Positions 6,200-11,806 of a stretch of 11,806 nucleotides of DNA are shown one piece after another. This DNA is from Desulfocapsa sp. (lineage in GTDB: Bacteria; Desulfobacterota; Desulfobulbia; Desulfobulbales; Desulfocapsaceae), in NCBI GenBank assembly GCA_020717935.1, contig DYDK01000030.1:1-11806 (forward strand). Direction: 5' to 3'. The notes beneath the pieces are model-generated. The model did not search any database. It was not told the origin of the DNA and worked only from the letters and a program-made list of their open reading frames with translations. Position 1 is the stretch's first letter. Every line of letters starts with the position of its first letter. The translations under genes and the position numbers were made by a program.

Positions 6200-7576
6200 T
6201 TATTCATAACGAAGGGCCTCAATGGGGTCCAGTCGCGATGCCTTCCATGCTGGATAAAAACCAAAGATAATGCCAACTCCGGCTGACACCAGAACCGCTG
6301 CAGTGATGGCACTGGGGGAAGTTTTCACAGGCCACTGGAGGAAGAAACGAACCAGTAGGCCGCCGCCGTGACCAAGGACAATACCGATAGCCCCGCCGAC
6401 GAGACAAAGCACCACAGCCTCCACCAGAAATTGATGGAGAATATCCTGGCCTTTGGCCCCAACTGCCATGCGCAGACCGATCTCGCGGGTGCGTTCGGTC
6501 ACGGAAACGAGCATGATATTCATGATTCCGACCCCGCCCACAAGCAGGGAGATCATAGCCACGGCGAGCAGGAGATTGGTCATCAGTCTGGTGGTGGTTG
6601 AGAGGGTGCTGGTCAACTCGGCCATGTCACGAATGTTGAAGTCATCTGGTTCGTCGATGCGAAGACGATGTCGTTCACGAAGAACAGAGGTCGCCTGTTT
6701 GATGGCGGTGGTGATTTCGCTGGCATTGCTGGCAACGGCCATGATCTGGTCAATATTGGCAAATCGTACTGGCATGGGATTATCGGCCTGCTGAACACTG
6801 GATTTTTTTGGATAGAGACTTGCCTGACTGCTTGGATAGAGATTACTCAGGGTGTTGACCGAGTCGGTGGTGGAATTGGAACTTTGGTTGGTCGTTGTGA
6901 GGCTGGTGCCGGAAACCCTGTATTTAATGGTCGTCCAGGGGGCGAGAATGACATCGTCTTGATCGAAACCCATCATGTTGGCCCCCTTGGGAGCCAACAC
7001 GCCAATGACCCGGAAGGCAATGTTTTTAATACGAATCTCCTTCCCTACCGGTGATACTTCTTCAAAGAGTTCTCGTGCCAGGGTGGGGCCAAGGAGGCAG
7101 ACGCGGTTGCCATTAAGCACATCCCTTTGGTTGAAAGGCTCGCCTTCGGTCAGAATTTCCAGATTTTGAATGGAGAGATAGTTCGGAGTAGTGCCGTAGA
7201 TGGCATTGGGAACCCAGTTGCGATTGCCATAGACCACCTGGGCTCGGGCACGAACCATGGGGGTGGCATTGGCAATCGACGGGCACTCCCGCAGAAGGGC
7301 CTGCGAATCTTCAGGGGTGAGGGTGGTGGTGGTGCCTGCTCCAAATGAAACCCCGCCACTGGAGGCTGTTCCCGGGCGAATGAGCAGAACATTGGCCCCC
7401 ATGCTGGCAATGGTTTTTTGCAGGGCCGATTCCGAGCCAGCCCCAATCTCCATCATGGCGATGACCGCTGCAACTCCGATAACAATGCCAAGGGTGGTGA
7501 GCATGGCCCGCATGGGATTTCTTCGTAAGGCCTTCAGGGCAGTGATGGCGGTTCGTAATGATGCGGCAATCTTCAT
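6200..7576 (-). CDS. MacB-type ABC transporter permease (FtsX family)
   Basis: This is the membrane subunit of a MacAB-like exporter, 458 residues. It has an N-terminal helix (about 25-45, MLTTLGIVIGVAAVIAMMEI), a large periplasmic domain (about 46-330), then three helices (about 333-356, 383-412 and 424-442). The FtsX motifs SVTERTREIGLRMAVGA and PAWKASRLDPIEALRYE are clear. A Ser/Thr/Asn-rich stretch (223-265) lengthens the periplasmic domain. In E. coli, MacB carries the ATPase in the same chain; here it is a separate gene. The start is 3 nt after the ATPase stop and has no obvious Shine-Dalgarno, so translation is probably coupled. The substrate (macrolide, peptide, lipoprotein or siderophore-like molecule) cannot be inferred from the sequence. 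Confidence 0.93.
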   Translation of the reverse strand: MKIAASLRTAITALKALRRNPMRAMLTTLGIVIGVAAVIAMMEIGAGSESALQKTIASMGANVLLIRPGTASSGGVSFGAGTTTTLTPEDSQALLRECPSIANATPMVRARAQVVYGNRNWVPNAIYGTTPNYLSIQNLEILTEGEPFNQRDVLNGNRVCLLGPTLARELFEEVSPVGKEIRIKNIAFRVIGVLAPKGANMMGFDQDDVILAPWTTIKYRVSGTSLTTTNQSSNSTTDSVNTLSNLYPSSQASLYPKKSSVQQADNPMPVRFANIDQIMAVASNASEITTAIKQATSVLRERHRLRIDEPDDFNIRDMAELTSTLSTTTRLMTNLLLAVAMISLLVGGVGIMNIMLVSVTERTREIGLRMAVGAKGQDILHQFLVEAVVLCLVGGAIGIVLGHGGGLLVRFFLQWPVKTSPSAITAAVLVSAGVGIIFGFYPAWKASRLDPIEALRYE

Positions 7577-7579
7577 GAT

Positions 7580-8359
7580 TCAGGGTGCCGCAGTGTTGAA
7601 GGACAAGGTCTTGATGGTGTCAATTTGATCATTGTGTCTGCTTGTCATATCGTCATTTCTGTTGCTGCGCATATTGGTGCTGTCATTGATGATCATGCCA
7701 TCATTGATCTCAATGATTCGGCGAGTATGGAGGGCCACCTTGGGGTCATGGGTGACCATGATGATAGTGATTCCATCTTCATGGTTGAGTTGTTCAAACA
7801 TTTCGAGCACTTCTTGACTGGTGTGAGAGTCGAGATTGCCGGTGGGTTCATCGGCAAAGAGGACGGGTGGGCGGTTAATCAGGGCCCGAGCAATGGCCAC
7901 CCGTTGCTGCTGTCCGCCGGAAAGTTGGGACGGATGGTGGTGTAATCGGTCGGCAAGCCCCACCCGGCCAAGCATTTCGGCGGCACGATCTCGGGTCTCT
8001 TTGTCGCTGAGGTATTCCGCGCTATAGGCAAGGGGCATGGCGACATTGTCCAGGGCGCTGGTGCGGGCCAGCAGGTTGAAGCTTTGAAAAACAAAGCCCA
8101 GTTTGCGATTGCGAAGTGTCGCTCGTTGGTTGGCAGAACAACGGGAGATTGCCTCACCGTCCAGCCAGTATTCACCTGCGCTTGGCCGATCCAGACAGCC
8201 AAGGATGTTCATGAGGGTCGATTTGCCGGATCCGGATGAACCAGTGAGAGCGATCAGTTCCCCTTGATTGATGGTCAGGTTGATACCTTTAAGCACTGGC
8301 ACGAAGAAATCACCCATGCGATAGGTCTTTTCGATGGCGTACAGTTTGATGAGTTCCAT
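7580..8359 (-). CDS. MacB/LolD-type ABC transporter ATPase
   Basis: This is the cytoplasmic ATPase partner of the FtsX-family permease that follows 3 nt later, 259 residues. Walker A is GSSGSGKST (40-48), followed by the family-typical [14 protein letters not shown]. The Q-loop is FQSFNLL (from 91), the signature LSGGQQQ (146-152), Walker B VLFADE (166-171) with PTGNLDS, and the switch His is at 204. About 36 residues after the normal end (223-259) form a polar tail rich in Asn, Asp, Ser and Arg with no recognisable domain. The ribosome-binding site before the ATG is weak (AAGAG). A 177-bp gap containing a palindromic element separates it from the adaptor gene. LolD is the main alternative, but the adjacent adaptor favours a MacAB-type assignment. 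Confidence 0.94.
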   Translation of the reverse strand: MELIKLYAIEKTYRMGDFFVPVLKGINLTINQGELIALTGSSGSGKSTLMNILGCLDRPSAGEYWLDGEAISRCSANQRATLRNRKLGFVFQSFNLLARTSALDNVAMPLAYSAEYLSDKETRDRAAEMLGRVGLADRLHHHPSQLSGGQQQRVAIARALINRPPVLFADEPTGNLDSHTSQEVLEMFEQLNHEDGITIIMVTHDPKVALHTRRIIEINDGMIINDSTNMRSNRNDDMTSRHNDQIDTIKTLSFNTAAP

Positions 8360-8444
8360 AAATCGCTCTTACTTGTAACGAATCACCAGCACAAAGGAGT
8401 GAGGGGGTGTCAGCCGATACTGTAAATTTTGTGGCTTCAGTCCG

Positions 8445-8514
8445 GTATTACGGGCAGGGGACGGGCCCTAAACCATTTCCCTTGTGTGGGAATCAGCCCC
8501 TGCCCACGAAATAC
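8445..8514. repeat. Palindromic intergenic element between the macA-like and ATPase genes
   Basis: GGGCAGGGG (8452-8460) is exactly reverse-complemented at 8497-8505, and outside it GTATT (8445-8449) pairs with AATAC (8510-8514). The inner part holds GGGCCC and a smaller CCC/GGG hairpin. The element fills much of the 177-bp gap 8360-8536, where no coding frame is convincing. It could be a dispersed REP-like sequence or a processing/attenuation site separating the adaptor message from the ATPase message. Confidence 0.5.
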
Positions 8515-8536
8515 TCGTCACTATTATCCGAATCCC

Positions 8537-9867
8537 TTACTGTCTACCGTTGCGTTTTTCGCCACCCTTGCCACTGCTTTTATTGCTGTTAAATTTGGGG
8601 GTGAAGGGATTTCCGCCTTCTTCCTTGCCGGCGCTGGAGGTTGGGGTATTGGTGCCGGTGATAACCTGCATGCCTTCATGCAAAGGCGAATCCTCGGTCA
8701 TGGGGGTGATGGCAGTGGCGCTTCCGTCGCTGGCGCCAATGTGAACCTCAATCTTGCGAGGTTCTTGCTTGTCATCGAGAATCCAGATCGTCCCTGTGGT
8801 CTTTTCTTTGCTTGAAGCCGGTTCAGGGCTTGGCTTGCTCTCTTTTTTTATTTCCTCCTTTTTTCTGGTCATCTCGGTTGCAATGATAGGATTCCAACGC
8901 AGGGCAGCGTTAGGCACCTGCATAACAGCGTTGAAATGTTGCAGATGGAAAAGGACATTGGCCGTGAGGTAGGGAAGGAGGCGACCATCTTTGTTGTCGG
9001 TGGTAATTTCTACCGTGTAAGAAACCACATTCTGGGTCATGGCGGCATTGAGGCGAATTTTCCCCACTGTCCCTTGAAAATCTTCCTCGGGGAAGGCATC
9101 GACAGTGAATGACACGGCTTGTCCGGGCTGGATTTTCCCAATATCTGCCTCGTTGACAGCCACCCAGACCTGAATGCGGGTGAGATCTTTGGCCAGTAGA
9201 AAGAGACTGGGGGCATTGAGGCTTGCCACTACAGTCTGACCGGTATTGACTCGTCGATCAATGATAATGCCTTTGACTGGTGAGGTGATGGTGCAGTAAC
9301 CAAGATTACGATGAGCTCGCATCAGTGTGGCCTCGGCCTGTTTGATAGCGGCCTCGCTCACGGAAATCTGAGCGACGGCAATTTTATAGATGGCCTCATA
9401 ATTATCAAGGCTGAGTTTTGACAAGGCCTCGGTAGGTCGAAGCTGCTCGGCCCGTTTCCAGTCCTGTTCGGCCCGATGGAGTTCGGCCTGGGCTTTGAGC
9501 AGTCCGGCCTTGCTGGACAGCAGACCGGCCTCGGCCTGAATGACATCGGCACGATAGAGGGAATCATCGATTCGGGCCAGCACCGTGCCGGCTTCAACCT
9601 CGGAGCCGTAGTCCACGGTTTTGCCTGTGGCATCTTGACCAAAGGAGAGGATCTGTCCGGCTACCTGGGCCCCAACATCAATAACCTCTTCCGGCTCCAC
9701 GGTTCCGGTGGCATTGATGGAAACTATAAGGTCACCACGAACGATCTCGGCAGTGCGATATGTGGGCGTGTGCGGTGTAGAATGACGACCTGTTTGCCAG
9801 ACGATGATGCTGCCAGTAAAGAGAAGTGCAAACAGCAGGATAAGAATGTTTTTTTTGTTAAACCCAT
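8537..9867 (-). CDS. macA: MacA-like periplasmic adaptor (HlyD/RND-type), apparent 5' frameshift
   Basis: This is the adaptor subunit expected to bridge the MacB-type transporter to an outer-membrane channel. Domains in order are a barrel-sandwich/lipoyl half (GQVLxF-like QVAGQILSFG, GSEVEAGTVLARID), an alpha-helical hairpin with Ala/Glu-rich repeats (AEAGLLSSKAGLLKAQAELH), the second lipoyl half (ITSPVKGIIIDRRVNTGQTV), a beta-barrel and a membrane-proximal part. A polar Lys/Ser/Glu stretch (KKEEIKKESKPSPEP) interrupts the last part, and the tail is Gly/Lys/Asn-rich. The uninterrupted frame with a usual start begins only at GTG 9700, but it stays open upstream to a stop at 9872-9874 and encodes a membrane anchor (ILILLFALLFTGSIIVWQ). 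The ATG at 9865-9867, 9 nt after AAGGG, is one base out of frame; adding one A to the A8 run would give MGLTKKNILILLFALL and 443 residues. The family is clear. Whether the gene is broken, slippery or mis-sequenced is open. Confidence 0.88.
9849..9856 (-). other. A8 homopolymer at the apparent macA frameshift
   Basis: Eight T on the plus strand (A8 in the mRNA) lie between ATG-GGT-TTA-AC and the membrane-anchor codons. With eight A the ATG frame ends at TAG near 9725; with nine A the ATG joins the adaptor frame exactly. Runs of this length are typical sites of sequencing or assembly error and also of polymerase slippage and phase variation. Confidence 0.75.
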
Positions 9868-9935
9868 GCTCTTATACCCTTATTAGCGGTCTGGTTGCGG
9901 ATAGTTGTGTGGGGAGAGAAGTCTTCAAATAATCC

Positions 9936-9967
9936 CTTATATGACCCTGCCATCCAAGTATCGTCAA
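9936..9967 (-). promoter_or_regulatory. Weak candidate promoter upstream of the macA-like gene
   Basis: On the minus strand TTGACG (9962-9967) is followed after 20 nt by TATAAG (9936-9941). Both boxes are close to sigma-70 consensus, but the spacing is 2-3 nt too long. The region 9868-10053 otherwise contains a small hairpin, ACGGCT/AGCCGT (9967-9983), and no credible gene. It is the natural place for the operon promoter. Confidence 0.25.
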
Positions 9968-10053
9968 CGGCTTAAGGAGCCGTAAAGAAAGAGGTGGAAA
10001 GAGAATGGTTATTTTTTAACGGCCTTTTGTATGATAACTGGCACAATACCCCC

Positions 10054-10084
10054 ATAGAAACAGCACCTTCAGGGCTGTTTCTAT
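10054..10084 (-). terminator. Hairpin after the thioesterase gene, candidate terminator
   Basis: An 11-bp perfect stem, ATAGAAACAGC/GCTGTTTCTAT (10054-10064 and 10074-10084), extended inward by CC/GG with a 1-nt bulge, starts 10 nt after the stop of the thioesterase gene on the minus strand. The 3' arm contains TTTCT, but G residues follow rather than a T-run, so termination may be inefficient or rely on another mechanism. Confidence 0.5.
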
Positions 10085-10094
10085 GAAGCGGCTT

Positions 10095-10481
10095 CTAAAA
10101 AATCGGAATGGGGTGTCGATTGACATCAATGGCCACCAAGGTCACCATTGCTTCGGTGACTTTCTGCTCATCGCCGTCCCAACGAGGGTTAGCAAACACG
10201 GTCACGCGGATGTGAATGGAGCTGGTGCCGACCTTTTCGGTGCGACACCAAAGGCTGACGATATCGCCGACCTTTACCGGCTGATGAAACTGAATAGAGT
10301 CCATGGCCACGGTCACGAAACGGCGCCGTGCCTGTCGCTGGGCTTCAACGGCGGCAGCCTCGTCGATCATGGAGAGGATGACTCCACCAAAAATATCTCC
10401 ATCAGGATTGGTGTATTTTGGGAGCATGACCAAACGAATGGAAGGCTCGTTGGATGGCGGCTTTATGGGTGATGGAGTCAT
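10095..10481 (-). CDS. Acyl-CoA thioesterase, YciA-like hotdog fold
   Basis: This encodes a small cytoplasmic hydrolase that would cleave acyl-CoA thioesters to free acid and CoA. The diagnostic segment NPDGDIFGGVILSMIDEAAAVEA matches the YciA/cytosolic thioesterase pattern GDIFGG...D. It is followed by VTVAMDSIQFHQPVKVGDIVSLW and KVTEAMVTLVAID, as expected for a single hotdog domain of about 125 residues. The chosen ATG at 10479-10481 gives 128 residues (MTPSPIKPPS...). An in-frame ATG at 10530-10532 would give 145, but its added codons coincide with a strong hairpin (10498-10529) and encode a Pro-rich stretch unlike the family. No clear ribosome-binding site supports either start. The acyl chain preference cannot be deduced. 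It may be transcribed with, or independently of, the secreted-protein gene upstream. Confidence 0.88.
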   Translation of the reverse strand: MTPSPIKPPSNEPSIRLVMLPKYTNPDGDIFGGVILSMIDEAAAVEAQRQARRRFVTVAMDSIQFHQPVKVGDIVSLWCRTEKVGTSSIHIRVTVFANPRWDGDEQKVTEAMVTLVAIDVNRHPIPIF

Positions 10482-10497
10482 GGGAGGCAAAAGGGGT

Positions 10498-10529
10498 GGG
10501 GCCGTAAAGAAATTTTTCTCTACGGCCCC
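10498..10529. terminator. Strong hairpin between the secreted-protein gene and the thioesterase gene
   Basis: GGGGCCGTA (10498-10506) pairs perfectly with TACGGCCCC (10521-10529). The inner bases add about five more A-T and G-C pairs and one G-U, so the stem is nearly 15 bp with a tiny loop. On the minus strand it lies 45 nt beyond the stop of the Tyr/His-rich gene and is followed by ACCCCTTTTG. It could terminate that gene or fold in the thioesterase 5' leader. Confidence 0.5.
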
Positions 10530-10573
10530 CATGCTGTTAATGAGGAGCTGTCGGTGTATGTGGAAACAATAGG

Positions 10574-10972
10574 TTAATAACAGGGGCGATCCACATATTC
10601 AGTATAGAGAAAACGGCCATACTGGTCAACATGATTATAGGTATCTTGACACATTCGCTGAGGTGGTGGCGGATTATAGGATTGATAGGACTGGGACAGG
10701 GCCATGACCCCCAGTGCCGTGCCTAATACAGCCACTGGTGCAACCCAGTCATTGTTAGAGTAATGATGAGGCCGATACGAATATGGAGGAGGGTACGGGG
10801 CATGGCGATATTGGTGAGAGTTATATCCTCTGTGACCATAATATGATGGCCCCGGCCCCTGGTGGTGAACACGGGGGTACCTCCCGTATCCGTAACGATC
10901 AGCCAAGCTGATAGTTGGCGAGAGGGATAGGATAAGTGCACAAACAACCAGACAGGAAATTCGTGTTTTCAT
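10574..10972 (-). CDS. Small secreted Tyr/His/Pro-rich protein, function unknown
   Basis: This is a 132-residue protein of no recognised family. A clear signal peptide (1-24, hydrophobic ISCLVVCALILSLSPTISLA) ends in SLA before Asp25. Residues 25-71 are low-complexity, with 11 Tyr and 7 His among 47 residues plus many Pro, Gly and Arg. A short hydrophobic Gly/Ala stretch follows (78-92, VAPVAVLGTALGVMA), then a Pro-rich linker. A compact C-terminus (107-132) has Cys108 and Cys131, which may form a disulphide, around DQYGRFLYTEYVDRPC. It probably acts in the periplasm or envelope. Surface or matrix attachment, or metal binding through the His residues, are guesses. The ribosome-binding site is poor (ATGGGG). 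It is divergent from the cysteine-rich gene at 11259. Confidence 0.75.
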   Translation of the reverse strand: MKTRISCLVVCALILSLSPTISLADRYGYGRYPRVHHQGPGPSYYGHRGYNSHQYRHAPYPPPYSYRPHHYSNNDWVAPVAVLGTALGVMALSQSYQSYNPPPPQRMCQDTYNHVDQYGRFLYTEYVDRPCY

Positions 10973-11046
10973 GATTGAAACCCCATTAAATCGTTGAATT
11001 TTTACCTTCTTCTTCCAACTTCATCTCTGTAAACACTGTGCAGAAG

Positions 11047-11065
11047 ACATGAAAAATATTCATGT
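11047..11065. promoter_or_regulatory. Palindrome in divergent intergenic region, candidate operator
   Basis: ACATGAA (11047-11053) and TTCATGT (11059-11065) are perfect inverted repeats around AAATA. The 19-bp dyad lies 74 bp upstream of the secreted-protein gene, in the region between it and the divergent gene at 11259. Its size and A/T-rich centre suit a dimeric regulator, but a short hairpin or chance is possible. Confidence 0.35.
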
Positions 11066-11112
11066 GTGTCGGGCCTCTTTCGATCATCTGTTTTTTCCGA
11101 CCGATGATTTTT

Positions 11113-11145
11113 TTTGCAATAAGCTTAAGTTGCCTATATTATAAT
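11113..11145 (+). promoter_or_regulatory. Candidate sigma-70 promoter for the gene at 11259
   Basis: TATATT (11135-11140) overlaps a perfect TATAAT (11140-11145). TTTGCA or TTGCAA near 11113-11119 gives a -35-like box at 15-16 nt from the first. A T-run just upstream could act as an UP element. The start would leave a leader of about 100 nt. TATAAT is also present on the opposite strand (11138-11143), so firing toward the other gene cannot be excluded. Confidence 0.4.
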
Positions 11146-11258
11146 CTCTTATTATGAAAAAGGAATGGGATGTTCTCCTTATTTTACACCTGTGAGTTGT
11201 GCAGGATTTCTGTGTATGTGTAACATATTGAACCAGTTTTGAATACGGAGGAGGAAAA

Positions 11259-11777
11259 ATGGGTCGGAGAAAACGGGATCCCGAGTTGAACTATTGCCCG
11301 CAATGTGATGAAGAGTATCGGGCCGATATTATGATGTGCGCTGATTGTACGGTACTTTTAATTTCCGGGCAGGAAAAAATTGCCAGTGAAGAGGGAGCGG
11401 TGAAGCAAAGGGAACCGCGTTGTATGGATTTGTCAACGGATGATGATCTTGTGAATATCCGTAAGGGGCCTTTGCTGGAAATGAAAAAAATGCAGCAACT
11501 TTTAGCCAAAGAGCACATTCCTTCCTTGATTGCAGGTGAAAAGTCAGGAAGTTGCGGTAAGGGATGCTGTGGAGTAGATCTCTATCTCCAGATTAAAAGA
11601 GAAGACGGCGAACTGGCCATGGAGGTGTTGACCAAGGATTTTCACCGAACCACTGCCCTTGATCACCATGACCTCACCCATGTTCAGGCTGTCTATGATC
11701 AAGGAGTCAGTAAAACCGTGTGTCCTGCCTGTGGTTTCCGATTTTCAACGAATACAGACCTCGTCAATCATGGATAA
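11259..11777 (+). CDS. Cysteine-rich zinc-ribbon protein with DUF2007-like middle region
   Basis: This encodes a cytoplasmic protein of 172 residues with a very strong Shine-Dalgarno (GGAGGAGG, 11247-11254). The N-terminal zinc ribbon is complete: CPQC (Cys13, Cys16) and CADC (Cys27, Cys30). The middle region (about 70-130), PLLEMKKMQQLLAKEHIPSLIAGE then VDLYLQIKREDGELAMEVL, resembles DUF2007-type signal-transducing domains. It is interrupted by a Cys-rich loop, SCGKGCC (Cys99, 103, 104), that could bind a metal or form a redox site. The C-terminus holds a CPAC pair (Cys155, Cys158) but no second pair: the chain ends 14 residues later at VNHG, so this looks like half a zinc ribbon, perhaps completed by His171 or another subunit. 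The function is unknown and the DUF2007 match is tentative. Confidence 0.8.
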   Translation: MGRRKRDPELNYCPQCDEEYRADIMMCADCTVLLISGQEKIASEEGAVKQREPRCMDLSTDDDLVNIRKGPLLEMKKMQQLLAKEHIPSLIAGEKSGSCGKGCCGVDLYLQIKREDGELAMEVLTKDFHRTTALDHHDLTHVQAVYDQGVSKTVCPACGFRFSTNTDLVNHG

Positions 11778-11806
11778 GCAATAGCCTTGGAACCCTCTGT
11801 TTCATT

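Noticed and set aside
8407..8592. Small plus-strand open frame in the macA-ATPase gap
   Set aside because: It runs through the palindromic block into the antisense of macA, with no ribosome-binding site or recognisable composition.
9979..10512. Shared 12-mer GCCGTAAAGAAA at 9979-9990 and 10501-10512
   Set aside because: A few exact 12-mer pairs are expected by chance in a window of this length, and the surroundings differ.
11080..11118. GATCATC/GATGAT followed by a T-run in the divergent region as a terminator
   Set aside because: The stem is only about 6 bp with a long loop, and no plus-strand gene lies upstream to terminate.

Overview
The window most likely comes from a Gram-negative, double-membrane bacterium of the Desulfobacterota type, perhaps near the Desulfobulbales. 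This is inferred from the mix of families seen: a PAS-type hybrid kinase remnant, a Cys-cluster DUF3786-like protein, a STAS-fused MlaE, and a split MacB. No rRNA or other taxonomic marker is present. There are no tRNAs, CRISPR arrays, integrases or intact insertion sequences.

Layout. Positions 2-1048 (+) hold the 3' part of a hybrid histidine kinase (ATPase domain plus receiver). Positions 1049-1485 are a convergent intergenic region with a perfect 16-bp hairpin, a 141-bp MITE-like palindromic element with 17-bp terminal inverted repeats, and a terminator-like hairpin followed by T9. From 1486 to 9867 eight genes lie on the minus strand in one direction, so transcription runs from high to low coordinates: macA-like adaptor, MacB-type ATPase, MacB-type permease, STAS-MlaE permease, MlaF ATPase, MlaD (MCE) protein, PqiC/YmbA-type lipoprotein, and a Cys-cluster DUF3786-like protein. 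Next, also on minus, come a YciA-like acyl-CoA thioesterase (10095-10481) and a small secreted Tyr/His/Pro-rich protein (10574-10972). A divergent intergenic region with promoter-like and palindromic sequences separates these from a plus-strand cysteine-rich protein (11259-11777).

How the genes fit together. The MacAB-type set (adaptor, ATPase, permease) resembles a tripartite export or efflux pump that would need a TolC-like outer-membrane channel encoded elsewhere. The MlaE/F/D plus PqiC set resembles an MCE-type lipid transporter between the inner and outer membranes. MlaB is replaced by a STAS domain fused to MlaE, and no MlaC or MlaA is present. The tight spacing inside each set (1-4 bp overlaps or a 3 bp gap) and the shared direction suggest one envelope-directed transcription unit.

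Main oddities. The macA reading frame lacks a normal start because the natural ATG and membrane-anchor sequence are offset by one base at an A8 run. The start region of the DUF3786-like gene is imperfectly duplicated upstream. Several palindromic elements sit between genes.
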